Positions 11,728 to 22,506 of a DNA stretch of 64,000 nt are shown here, one piece after another; position 1 is the stretch's first letter; each line of letters opens with the position of its first letter. Origin of the DNA: Bursaphelenchus xylophilus (lineage: Eukaryota > Nematoda > Chromadorea > Rhabditida > Aphelenchoididae); contig CAJFCV020000001.1 of the NCBI GenBank assembly GCA_904066235.2, forward strand, positions 1,240,001-1,304,000. The letters run 5' to 3'. Under the pieces are notes generated by a model, which was not told the DNA's origin, did no database searches, and worked only from the letters and a program-made list of their open reading frames with translations. A program made the translations under genes and the position numbers.

Positions 11728-12774
11728 GGCGTTCTTCTCCACTTTGACCAGAGAAAACCCCCTTCTCAACAGAACACACCCAAATTCGAGATGGCGATTT
11801 ATCTGGAAGCACACAGCACCTAAAACGTATTCCCACGCGCAACACCTTTCACAACATCCCACAAACGAAACGAGGAGGCGAACGAAATATAAGATTTTTT
11901 GCGGAAAAACGCCTCGGGTCTTCGGATTGCTCGCCTAGTATAATGTCAAGAATAAAAAAACGAGGAGAACCAAGGTTAGCGAATCGGACGCTCTTTGCAA
12001 AAACACTGACCGATAAAAAACAAGTGCAGATACACCTTTGCTGCAAGCTGCGTCCGAGAATTCGGATGTACAAAACTTGGAAAATCCACTCGCGACCTGC
12101 GCCCTAACCGCCTTTTTCGTTCACCAAAACCAACGAGACCAAGTCGATAAATAAAATGGTGGACTTTGTAGCATAAGACTTGGTAAATTGATAACGTTTC
12201 GTTAGAAAATCATAGGAACTGAAGAAATTCAAGGATTATTCAATTTTTTCTCCAACTTTCTTTAAGAAATTGCAGGCGGCGGCGTGATTTTATACGAAAG
12301 GCCTTTGTCCCGAGACGAAAAATTTGTTGGCATTTTGTTTTAGCCAATACTGTAGGATAAATAAAACACTTGCCCACTTTTTTGACAAAGTCTTTTACAG
12401 TGCAACAAGATCAAATTCAGAAGTTTTTAGGGGTAATTGTGAGTTTTACAGTTTGTTTTTGAATTTTAGGTATCAAATTTGATGTTGGGCATGGTTTTTT
12501 GGAGTTTTGTCGGGTTTTATGGCTTATTTTGGACGGGTTTTTGTTGCTGCAGAAGTTTGAGATTTTTTGGGAGTGAAAAGACTAAAATAGGATCAGTTAT
12601 TCCATGATTTTTTGAGAATTAAATTTAGGCTTGTCATGTGTAATCTAAGTTTCGCAATATTTCCGTTTTTTTGTTGGTAAAATTGGAAAGTACGGATTCC
12701 TCTTGCAGTTATATGTTGATTCTCGAGTTTTGAGAATGCGTGATCTATTTTTTCCAATGTTTTTTACGTTCTCT
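11728..12774. promoter_or_regulatory. Divergent promoter region between edc-4 and rpl-6
   Basis: The two housekeeping genes are transcribed away from each other across this ~1 kb. It holds AG acceptors usable for edc-4 trans-splicing (near 11806-11825) and a T-rich tract before rpl-6. No distinct core promoter motif was identified, and upstream non-coding exons of edc-4 may lie here. Confidence 0.45.
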
Positions 12775-12782
12775 TATTCTAG
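12775..12782 (+). promoter_or_regulatory. Trans-splice-type acceptor of rpl-6
   Basis: TTATTCTAG ends at 12782, seven bases before the ATG. Such an AG directly upstream of the start codon without a matching upstream exon is typical of SL trans-splicing in nematodes. Confidence 0.6.
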
Positions 12783-12789
12783 GTTTACA

Positions 12790-13768
12790 ATGGCCGGAAA
12801 GAAGACGCCAACACTTCCCAGAAACAGCGAGATCGCTCCCGGAATCAGTCGATTCTCGGCTGGCCGTCTCTTCCACAAGCGCGGTCTGTGGAAGAAGCTT
12901 GAAAAGCCCCTGCCCAAGAAGGAAACCGCTCCCAAAGGCACTTTGACCGAGACCAAGAAGGTCGGTGGAAGCAAGAACGGAGGTCAACGTGTTGTGCCAA
13001 AGCGCAAGACCGGTCGTTTCGTTTCGCAGGTTGAGACCCGACCCAAACACAACGCCCGCAAGGCCAAGCTCCCCAAACTCCGAGCCTCCATCACTCCCGG
13101 AACCGTCCTCATTGTTTTGGCTGGACGTCACCGTGGAAAGCGTGTGGTCTTCCTGAAGCAGCTCGAATCCGGTCTTCTGTTGGTCTCTGGTGAGTTTTTT
13201 TCTTCTATTTTGTTGGATTTTAGGCCGTTACATTAGACATGGGATATTGATATAGAACGGGTTTCGTTTTTGGAAGTATAAAACAAATTTTTATGCTGAT
13301 GAACAAGATCGGAAAATGAATCCATAATTCAGGCTCAAAACAGAAATTGAGGTTTCCTGATATTATAGTGGTTAGATTTGTTTTATATTTTTTTGGCCTA
13401 GAAATGAAGTTATTATAATTTTAGGCCCTCTCCGATACAACGGAACCCCTCTCCGCCGTATCGCTCAGGCCTTCGTGATCGCCACCAAAACCAAGATCGA
13501 CATCTCATCGGTGAAGCTGCCTGAAAACCTGACCGACGAGTACTTCAAGCGAACCACCGAGAAGAAGCCCAAGGAAGAGGGCAACATCTTTGTCCAAACC
13601 AAGACCCAATACACCGTCACCGACCAGAGAAAGAAGGACCAGAAGACCGTGGACGCCTCTCTCATCGCCGCCATCAAGAAGAGCAAGGACGCCAAGTTCC
13701 TCAAGGCCTACCTGGCCACGCCGTTCAGCATCCAGAAGGGAGAAAAAGTGCACAACCTCGTCTTCTAA
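12790..13768 (+). CDS. rpl-6: 60S ribosomal protein eL6
   Basis: Two exons (12790-13189 and 13425-13768) give 247 residues. The protein has the lysine/arginine-rich eL6 N-terminus, the KOW-like core motif [20 protein letters not shown] (residues about 102-121) and the conserved [20 protein letters not shown] segment straight after the exon junction. It ends in the family-typical [14 protein letters not shown]. eL6 is a structural protein of the large subunit. Codon use is strongly biased to C- and G-ending codons, as expected for a highly expressed gene. It is convergent with the PP1-like gene, with 121 bases between stop codons. Confidence 0.97.
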
Positions 13769-13889
13769 GTTTTATGTTGATATTATTTGCTGGTTGTTAT
13801 AAAAGTTGTTGTTCTCGGTTTGATACTCGGCATTTTAAAATATCATTTTGATAATTCGAGGAAGCCAAAATTTCAGTTTTTATTCGAAA

Positions 13890-16249
13890 TCAGTGTGGTT
13901 TAGCCGGTTGCGGAGTCTCATCATCGTCCTCGTCCATGGTGCGGATAAATTTCCTGCCGGTTGTGGTGCACGGTTCCTTGGCCTCTTTCGGTTTCAACTG
14001 CATGAAGCTCAGCTCCAAATCCTTGCCGACTTGAGCGACGGCGCCGTAATTCGGAGTGTCGGGATGATAGCGAGCGGCGGAGAACACGGTGACCAGCGAA
14101 CGGTTGGCGAAAAAGGCGTACCCATATTCCACCACCTAAACCAAGCCAAATTATCCACCAAATCTTGACGTACCTGATGCGCTCGAATGACCACATCAAT
14201 GTCCAGCCGTCTGCACATGTTCTTCACCACATCAGCTCCAAAGTAATAGGAGACGCCTCGCATCTCATTCTTCTGGAACCCCTTGATTCCGTACTCGGGA
14301 TCAGCCCAGAGCAGGTCCTGCTCGATCGAGTCCTTTTCGAGCGTCAACTTGCCGCGCTGTATCCGCCGAATGTCGTCCAGCGTCTTGAGCAGCGGCGACA
14401 GGCCGCCGTGCATGCACAGGATTCGCTTCCCCACGATGGCAGCCAGCGGCATGTGGGAGAAGACCTCGTTGAACTTGACGTACAGATTGTCACCATCGAG
14501 GCGGAACCGGGAACGCAGCTCAGCACGGAACCCGTAGACTCTGAAAATTCACATTTTTATATTATACTAGGCAAAAGTGGAGGGGCTGAAGTTTGAAGGA
14601 GTATAACTCAATTCCTATGCTAGCTAATGGTCTGAAACTTTCAGCAATGCCTTATAGCGCCACTTGCTTCCTATATTTCAAGTTTCACCCATATCCGAGA
14701 TCAAAATTGATCATCATCAACTTCTTCAACCTTACACATGACTAACATCAGAAACCCAATTTTCTCTCAAATTTAGCCTTCAAATCGCCAAAAAAAACCA
14801 ACCTGTTGATGTTCTTCAGCTCATGGTTTCCTCTGAGCAGGAACGTGTTGTCCGGATATCGGATCTTGAACATGAACAACAACATGATCACCTCCAACGA
14901 ATGGCGTCCTCGGTCCACGTAGTCGCCCAAGAACAGATAACTCTTTTTGAATGGGAGTCCCACCGACTAAAACACGAGATCTTCTCATTTGTAATCAAAA
15001 AAAATTGAAAGTCATTAAAAAAATTCATGTAACAGAAGACGTTTTTTTTTGCGAATTTCGATATGAAAAGTTGCGTACTTATTTCTACTGTAGAGTGTAA
15101 CATTTCCACAAAAAATCAATTTTTTCCGCGCGAAACCGGCAAAGATACGGCCAAAAAAAGTGTTTTCGTCTGACCACTCTCCGCATTTCGCGTACTCTCT
15201 TGGCCGCAAAGATCGTTCAATATCTCGGCTGCGGCTGCAAAGCGCGAGCTAAAACTTTCAGAGATTGATATGTGGCTCATGTCTAACGTATTCGCAAAAT
15301 TTGAAAAAAATCTGAGCATTACACTTGGCGACCTTATACTGAAAAACAACAAAAAAATTTACGTTAAAAATGTTCATGAGGTCGGTGAACTGTCCGTGAA
15401 TGTCTCCACAGATGTTCATTGGGGGTCGGACCTCCAACAGAGACGGTTGTTTCATGAACGAGGCCTTGGCCTGCTCCAGAACCTCGTAAATTTCGTCAAT
15501 GTTGTAGTCCATGCGAGACGGAGGGCCTTGAAAATGCTGGGTAATCAGCGCTTTGATGTTCAGTGGTTGCTTTGCAAAGTCCTGAAAAGTGGATTCCTCG
15601 GCATTGCAGTGGGTTACAAGTGGTTTTTTCCGGGGCTGTTTTTGATGACTTTACCTTATTTTAGGTGTTTTTGATGACAAATGGTGGCCAAAAAAAAGCC
15701 AACTTAGGTGTTCAAATGGTTTTCTGTGGGCCCTACTGTATTCTCAGAGACTTAAAGCTACATTAAAAAGCGATTTTTCACATTTTTTGAGCAAATTTTA
15801 TTGAATTTACCTTATTTTATGTCGATTTTTGAGAGAAAAAGATGAATAAAACCATGCATCGCAATGCAAACCCTACCAAATTTCTCAAGCAAGAATTGAG
15901 ACTTGTCAGAACAGAATTTCCTATAAAACCATTGCATTCTTCATCGGCCTACGCACATTCCTCGTGATTTTTCTCCAAAAACCCGCAAAAAATCGCAAAA
16001 ACTCCAAAAAAATTGGAAATTTTTGCCCAACTTCATGGATTTCAGGACACCCCAGCTCACCCTGGCGCTTTTCAAGGGGGTCCCGCAGCTGACCGGCTCC
16101 TTCAGGTCCTCGGAAGTGGCCGAACCGTCCTTGGACAAGGGCACGTCCTTCGTCGGCGGATCATTTTGATCCACGCGCTTCCGGAACGACTTCTGCCGCT
16201 CTTCCGTTGTTAGTTCCTTCTTGTCCTCGAGCGGCGCAGGCTGGCTCAT
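13890..16249 (-). CDS. PP1-like serine/threonine phosphatase, divergent nematode type
   Basis: Five exons (minus): 16249-16061, 15581-15363, 14966-14803, 14540-14174 and 14135-13890, in phase, giving 394 residues. All metal-binding and catalytic signatures of PPP phosphatases are present: GDIHGQ (122-127), GDYVDRG (150-156), GNHE (182-185), HGG (235-237) and RAHQ. Differences from standard PP1: the segment after GNHE reads LKNINR instead of CASINR, the SAPNYCGEFDNAGA loop is [14 protein letters not shown], there is a polar ~70-residue N-terminal extension, and the C-terminus is acidic (DEDDDE). The protein is therefore likely an active hydrolase with changed substrate or regulator binding, as in the expanded nematode PP1-like family; specific role unknown. 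MSQPAPLED... is the chosen start because a CACACAG acceptor lies 17 bases upstream. An AATAAA (complement at 13879-13884) lies just after the stop. Confidence 0.93.
15018..15335. repeat. Dispersed repeat (TCTGACCRCTCTCCGCATTT family)
   Basis: This intronic block, with motifs CACTCTCCGCATTTCGCGTA and AATATCTCGGCTGC, recurs at about 53900-54345, 58195-58400 and 60190-60400, with more distant relatives at 37715-37840 and 61380-61560. It has no coding content. Confidence 0.7.
15582..16060. other. First intron of the PP1-like gene
   Basis: This 479-base intron is AT-rich. No repeat, RNA or second gene was recognised in it. Confidence 0.6.
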
Positions 16250-16661
16250 GGCCCCAACCGACTGTGTGATGAGTGAAAATCTCTCGCGAAATGATTTTTG
16301 GAAAAATTCGAAATGTTTTCGAAAAATCTGAGAAGTTTGCACTTTGAGGGCAAAAAATTTTTGATTTTTAGTTGTGTTTGAGCTTTTGAAAAGGTACTTG
16401 TCGATTCTAAGCACAATCCGACGAAATTCCCCTAAAGGCACTATATTTCATAATTCTTCGTATAAAATGTCACCGCAGACTGCAAATGGCAGGGCGCAGC
16501 GTGCAATTGGCGGATATTATTTTAGATTGGGAAGGAATTGCAACTTCGACTGTTTTATCAACATGGCCAGCCGTTTTTTTGCATAAATTAGGCTGAGAAA
16601 CAATCTGGCAAGCTGAATCACTGTTTTCCAACAGAATTTTTTATTATTTTACCTTTTTTTC

Positions 16662-16876
16662 ATGATGTATTGTGGAAACAACGACACCAATGGCCCGAGA
16701 TTCTTTCTGGTGTAAGTAGCCCTCCTGTGTTTGATGATAGAACTGCTTTAGAAGCTTTTGTTCAACTTTATTTATCTTATTTTAGGTTTGGAGGGACTCC
16801 TCCGAGACCTGGCATGCTGCCACTTCAACCCCCCGCCGATCGGACCTCCAGATCTCAGAAGGCCAATGTGGGGTAG
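16662..16876 (+). CDS. Possible small proline-rich protein
   Basis: Exons 16662-16711 and 16786-16876, joined at a GTAAGT donor and a TATTTTAG acceptor, give a 46-residue frame starting MMYCGNNDTNGPRFF and containing GGTPPRPGMLPLQPP. The second exon is proline-rich in all three frames. The frame that reads PPPIGPPDLRRPMWG and the one that ends FRPPIFKRPLMNNFP are longer, so the true frame is uncertain or the locus is frameshifted. Function unknown. Confidence 0.3.
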
Positions 16877-17156
16877 TTGTCCAGGTCCGGCGATGGGTCC
16901 AGAATCATTTGGGGCCAGAATTCCCTTTCTTCCGTCCGCCGATCTTCAAAAGACCTCTGATGAATAATTTCCCCATTGGTAAGTTGTTTTAGCCTTCTTT
17001 TTGTGGAGTTTTAGGTGTAAGGGGGAGTCCGGGATCGTAATAAGAATTGTGAAGTCTTTTTGAGACTGGCTTTCAGGGGTTTATTTCAAATTTTTAGCAA
17101 TTTTTTGGAGGTATAGGAGTTTTTGATCATGGATAATATTAATTGGTCATTTCTCC

Positions 17157-17513
17157 TTAATATTTTTCGATCTGTGGCTGAAGGTATATATTGGATGATA
17201 GATCATGATCGGAGAAGATACATTTTACTTTTTTAATTAAGATTCTAGCCAAAGTTTTTGTTCTTTTCACCGCCATCCCTCTGTTTTCGAGATCCTCGCA
17301 TTCAGTTGCAAAAAATGACCTCACTTCGTCTTGCAGCTGTTTCATATTTTGGTCTTTTGACTTTTGGCCAACTCCTGATTGATCAAAACTCGTGAGACAA
17401 AGCACCGAGATTTTGTCGAAGGTCACGCTGTTCCCACGTTTTCCCACACCGCGGGCGACTTGTTTTTTATAATTTATGATCGGATTCGGCGATAAGCGCC
17501 CACATTTCGCCAT
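17157..17513 (-). CDS. Hypothetical 118-residue basic protein
   Basis: This is a single open exon starting MAKCGRLSPNPIINYKKQV, with 19 or so K/R, a central LCLTSFDQSGVGQKSKDQ segment and an acidic patch FFATECEDLE. It has no signal peptide or membrane span. Its GC content exceeds the surrounding spacer, which supports coding. An intron may be retained near residue 95. No family was recognised. Confidence 0.35.
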   Translation of the reverse strand: MAKCGRLSPNPIINYKKQVARGVGKRGNSVTFDKISVLCLTSFDQSGVGQKSKDQNMKQLQDEVRSFFATECEDLENRGMAVKRTKTLARILIKKVKCIFSDHDLSSNIYLQPQIEKY

Positions 17514-17551
17514 CGGAAATCTGATTTTAAGGACGATTTTTTATTGGCTGT

Positions 17552-18117
17552 GTCATGGATAATATAATTTTTGCGGAAATTTGACAAATTTCGTTCGTTT
17601 AATTTGTTATCGATGATAGTATATGTCGTTTAAAGGTATTTTGAGGTGTTCTTAAAACGATTACACCGAGAATTCCCGATTATCCATGTGAAAAATGGCT
17701 CCGGTGCGGAGGCTTCAAGGAAAGTGGACGGACTGAAATTCGACAGAAATAAATTGGACAGTTTGTGGAAATTGGACAGGGGGAGATTGGACAGAGTGAA
17801 GTTGGACAGGTTTTTTTCACTGCAAGAAATAATTAAATAGTGAAATTTGCAGCGAAAAAATCTGTTAAATTTCACTCTGTCCAATTCTTACCTGACCAAT
17901 TTTCATACTGTCCAATTTATTTCTGTCGATTTTCACTCTGTCCACTTTCCCTGAAGCCTCTGCACCGGAGCCATTTTTCACATGGACAATGGGGAATTCT
18001 CGGTGTAATCGACATTAAGAACAACTCAAAATGCCTTTACACGACATTTGCTATCGTTGATGACAAATTAAATCAGCGAAATTGGTCAAAGTTCTCAAAA
18101 ATTATATTATCCATGAC
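17552..18117. mobile_element. 566 bp palindromic element with GTCATGGATAATATAA ends
   Basis: GTCATGGATAATATAATTTT at the left is mirrored by AATTATATTATCCATGAC at the right, and the arms match for about 270 bases (e.g. CCATGTGAAAAATGGCTCCG). The same terminal motif recurs at 721, 17127, 20226, 21810, 28702 and 45805, suggesting further copies or relics. Confidence 0.8.
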
Positions 18118-18400
18118 ATGGCCGATCCAGACATATGGACCTGGAAAATTTAAGGGCTAAATTTTTGTTTATGAAATTTTTTTGGATGTGGCAAGGGCTG
18201 ACCTGGATTTTTCGATTTTTGACGATCGAAAGTTGAATGAAGAAGTCTGCTTGCAAAGTATTGCTAATAATGATGCAACAAAGTGGGTTCTCTCAAAAAA
18301 AGGCAGAGAAGTAATAGGTTTTATGATCATTTATTTTTAATAGGTTTTATGATCATTTAAATTTTAAAACAGCTTTTTTGTAAGGGTCGAGCTAGCTGTG

Positions 18401-20020
18401 CACATGAAACAGGATGTCGCAGCAGAGTCGTGAAACGGTAACCATAGGTTTCCCTAATCACGAATATTAGATTTCAGAAAAAATTTTTTTGATTATTGGC
18501 CTACTTTAGGTGTACTGTAGCTTTCCCGCATTTCCAGGATCTCGGCTACAAGACGTCGGATTGTATCCGGACCTTCTCTGAATTATAGAATGGACAATTC
18601 TAAGCATCTTTCATGTTGGGCACTTTTTCCTATCTGTGCCGGAAGTATTCTAAAAATTTGCATAATTGTCAGAAAATTCACATTTTTCAAATTTTATAGA
18701 AAAATTTGCATAATGGCATGACATTTCTATTACCCTAAAAGATGCTCCGTGATGTGGCAATTCAAACGGTATATAGATCACCGCAAGGGGTTCTGCCTAT
18801 GTTGCAAACGGGTCGTCTAAATGTTGGATCATCAGGAATTTAATTTTTCTGAACGTCAAATTTTGTCAAAAAAATGTGGTGTTTGGTATAACCAAAGATT
18901 GTATTGGACTTCAAAGTGGTTCTAAAGTAAAAATATGTAATTTTATGACAAAATAATGTTATAAATCTTTAAAAGACGATTTCTGAGTCAGTGGACATAG
19001 GAAAAAATCAATTTTGAGATTTTTGCATTAAAACGACCGTCTATAGATGCTAAGCAAAAGCGAAGGACGTTTTTTGCCAAATCCTCCATTAAGATATATT
19101 TTTTTACAATTTACTGTTTTTTAAGTAATCGCTTATAGTTGTCGTATTTTAGCTCTGAATACAACAATTTTAAGCTTACTGATGTTTTCGACCATTACTA
19201 ACACGACGGAGCTATTATTTTTTTTAGTTTCCTACTGTAACTTCCCGTGATACAGTATTGGCCGAAAAAAACGGCCGTAAAATCCTTGTTTCTAAAAACC
19301 CCCAGCTGATTTTTTGATATGTTAATCAGCGTAAAATTCTGCTCTAGATGCAATCAAAAAAAGTGCAAAAAGTGGTACGACAAATTTCGTGGTGTAGTGG
19401 TTAGTGGGCGGGACTACCATTCCAGCGTCCCGGGTTCGATTCCGGCTGGGTGCAAATGTCAAAAAAAATGCCGCAAATCAATTTTTTAATTACCTATTTT
19501 TTCTTTGGAACCACTTTGAAGTCTAATACAATCTTTGGTCATACCAAACATCAAATTGTTTCGACAAAATTTGACTTTAATTCCTGATGATCCAATATTT
19601 AGACGACCCGTTTGCAACATAGGCAGAACCCCTTGCGGTGATCTATATACCGTTTGAATTTCCACATTACGGAGCATCTTTTAGAGCAATAAAAATGTCA
19701 TGCCATTATGCAAATTTTTCTATAAAATTTGAAAAATGTAAATTTTTTGACAATTATGCAAATTTTTAGAATACTTCCGGCACAGATAGGAAAAAGTACC
19801 CAACATGAAAGATGCTTAGAATTGTCCATTCTATAATTCAGAGAAGGTCCGGATACAATCCGACCTCTTGTAGCCGAGATCCTGGAAATGCGGGAAAGCT
19901 ACAGTACACCTAAAGTAGGCCAATAATCAAAAAAAATTTTTCTGAAATTTAATACTCGTGATTAAGGCAACCTATGGTTACTGTTTCACGGCTCTGCTGC
20001 GACATCCTGTTTCATGTGCA
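18401..20020. mobile_element. 1.6 kb inverted repeat with a tRNA-like sequence in the loop
   Basis: CACATGAAACAGGATGTCGC at the left is mirrored at the right end. The arms (~18401-18950 and ~19480-20020) are near-identical inverted copies. The ~530 bp loop includes the tRNA-like segment 19383-19453. There is no protein-coding capacity. Confidence 0.85.
19383..19453 (+). pseudogene. tRNA-like sequence (pseudo-tRNA)
   Basis: The segment has an A-box-like TGGTGTAGTGG, an anticodon-arm-like GCGGGACTACCATTCCAGC and a B-box GGTTCGATTCC at canonical spacing. The acceptor arms do not pair and the T stem has mismatches, so it is probably not a functional tRNA. The nominal anticodon would be ACC (Gly). 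Confidence 0.55.
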
Positions 20021-20160
20021 CAAGGCAAATCTGAAAGCTCGAGTCTTTCGCAAAACCTGTTTTAAGCGATTTTGTGTAATTTTCTAGCGATTTTTTGAAA
20101 AAATTTTGTACTTTTATGATCACATGTCTTTATTGATCTATAGACTTTTCGAACTTGAGT

Positions 20161-21183
20161 AGCCGCCCGCATCAGACGTCTCGACGAATTTCTCACGGGG
20201 TTTCGAGTTTAATTCGACAAATTTCTCACATGGATAATATAAATGTCTGGTGACGGAACGGGAAAATGGGGTAAATTTGAAAGAAAATGTGGGGAATAAG
20301 GAGCAGAAAGTTTTTTGAAATCAATTCTGGGGATTTTTGGACTTGTAAAATACACTTCGAAAACTTGTTAATAAACCTTATGAAAAATGAAGTCTTCGAA
20401 ACAATATCCACTGCGAAATCTGGAAAAAAGTAGGTAAAGGGGGGACCAAGGTAAGTTTCGTAGTAGAAACTACCTGTGGCCCAAAAAAAAATAAATAGAA
20501 AATTCGAGTTTTCCTTTTTGGATTTTTCTTATTCGTGTGATGCGCATTCGTGTGGCGCATATTCGGGTGATGGATTTTCGGGGTGGATGAATTCTCGGCT
20601 GATGAAGTAATAAATACTGTACTGATGGTTACTAAATATGGCATAACACTGTAAAAATTTTTTATTTTTTGCGGTTTTTTTGATAGGGGATTTGAATAAT
20701 ACTGCAGAAAATTTTTAATTTTTTTATGTCAGTAGCCAACTGTACAATATTTACTTCATCAGCCGAGAATTCATCCACCCCAAAAATCCATATGCGCCAC
20801 CCGAATGCGCATCACACGAATAAGAAAAATCCAAAAAGGAAAACTCGAATTTTCTGTTTTTTTGGCCACAGGTAGTTTCTACTACGAAACTTACCTTGTT
20901 CTCTCCTTACCTACTTTTTTTCCAGATTTCGCAGTGGATGTTCTTTCGAAGACCTCATTTTTCATGACGTTGATTAACAGGTTTTCGAAGCGTATTTTAC
21001 AAATCCAAAATCCCCGGAATTGATTTCAAAAAACTTTCCGCTCCTATTCTCCACGTTTTCTTTCAAATTTACCCCGTTTTCCGCTTCCGTCGTCAAACAT
21101 TTATATTGTCCATGTGACAAATTTGTCGAATTAAACTCGAAACCCCGTGAGAAATTCGTCAAGACGTCTGATGCGGGCGGCTA
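20161..21183. mobile_element. ~1 kb palindromic element
   Basis: AGCCGCCCGCATCAGACGTC at the left is mirrored at 21163-21183, with arms of about 500 bases meeting near 20675. CATGGATAATATAA-type motifs lie inside both arms. A partial third copy of the arm follows at 21185-21330. Confidence 0.8.
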
Positions 21184-21417
21184 ATATTGTTTCGGAGACC
21201 TTTTTTTATGAGGTTTCTGAGCAAGTTTTCGGGGCGTATTTTAAAAATCCAAAAATCCCCAGAATTGATTTCAAAAAACTTTCCGCTTCTTTCTTTGAAC
21301 ATCCATCACCCAAATATGAATTTAAGCAGAAAGTTGAAGTTTTCGAAATTTGACGCTGCAAAAAAAGATTCAGACGAGTGTTTTATGAACTGTTAGACCT
21401 GATATTGTCTTTTTCAG

Positions 21418-22060
21418 ACTGTAACTCCGTCTGAATTGGACTTTGAAGAGCAAATTGATGAAATCTTTAGTACTTATGTTAGTACGGGACGAGTCTGGTC
21501 AGAATGTCGAATTGGACTACTAATCGGCCGAAAAACCCGACGGAAATGAGCGAATAAGAGAATAATTAAGTCGTGGAATATGGACACCATAAACGATGGG
21601 GGAAAATGTGAGTTTAGATTGAAAGTTTGGAAATATATTGTACTAGGTGAGGTTGAAGATAATTTTCGATTTTTTTTGGTCATTTCTTTAGACGAAGTGG
21701 AAGTTTATGAACGGAAAGAGACAACATAGAGTCTGCTATGTTCAGTTAGTTCAGAAGTTAACTGATCTTTGCTTAATATACTTTTAGATTTTGAGTTTTG
21801 AATTTAGGTCATGATGAATATAATTTTTGGGTTTTTTTGTAATTTATTTTTTTCGGGTAAGATTTTTTGAGTTTTATTTGGAAAATATAGAGTTTACTTG
21901 ATATAATGAATAATGATTTTACGAGGTATTTCCTTTTTATTACGTTAAATTTTACGTTTTAATTGTTTTCCCTTCAGGGCGAAGTGGTCATCCAAGACGC
22001 GAAGAAGAGATAGAAATTTTTGCCCAAAACACGGACGATGAAATACTGGAAGAGGCATAG
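21418..22060 (+). CDS. Exon-like segments of an unresolved gene
   Basis: A TTTTTCAG acceptor at 21417 is followed by a 20-codon frame (TVTPSELDFEEQIDEIFSTY) ending at GTTAGT. A TTCAG acceptor near 21976 is followed by GRSGHPRREEEIEIFAQNTD... ending at TAG. Both are acidic and exon-like, but their phases do not join directly and no start was found. They may be remnants. Confidence 0.22.
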
Positions 22061-22506
22061 GATCTCATATCAAGCAATACATTCAGGAAAATCGATTTTG
22101 GGTGCAGAAATTGGTGCATAAGGTATTTTTAGGTATAGTTATTATAATATGCTTGTTTATTTCCCACGTTTTAAGATAATAAAGTCTTATCATGCTGATT
22201 TAGCGAGTATTTGCGATGATCAGAGTGGTAGAAATACCAGAATATTTGAGTTGCCACTTATTTTTTGTTTTCGGAGGTTTTCGTGACGGGACCCGGCAGA
22301 AGGTGGGTGAAGGAGAATATAATGCATCTTTGTGTCGGAAAACATTATTTTGTGCGGTAAAATGATCTACTGAGCCAGTTTATTGTTTCTACCCAATTCC
22401 TACACTCGTATTTTACCATCCTGAAGTTGGTCTATGGCCGCACGGTGCGACTTTTTTTTGTAATTTTTCCCCGATTTTTAGCACATATCACCGCCAAAGC
22501 CTTTGA
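22061..22506. other. Upstream region of the sideroflexin gene
   Basis: This is an AT-rich spacer. A GATTTTTAG acceptor lies 28 bases before the sideroflexin ATG and would suit SL trans-splicing. Nothing else was recognised. Confidence 0.45.

Noticed and set aside
12745..13131. 128-codon minus-strand open frame opposite rpl-6
   Set aside because: Antisense shadow of the strongly codon-biased eL6 exon.
15941..16441. 166-codon reading of the first PP1 exon
   Set aside because: The frame runs through the GTGAGC donor at 16060 into the intron. The upstream part before MSQPAP lies before a likely trans-splice acceptor.
19383..19453. Functional tRNA-Gly
   Set aside because: A and B boxes are present but acceptor arms do not pair and the T stem has mismatches, so it was listed only as tRNA-like.
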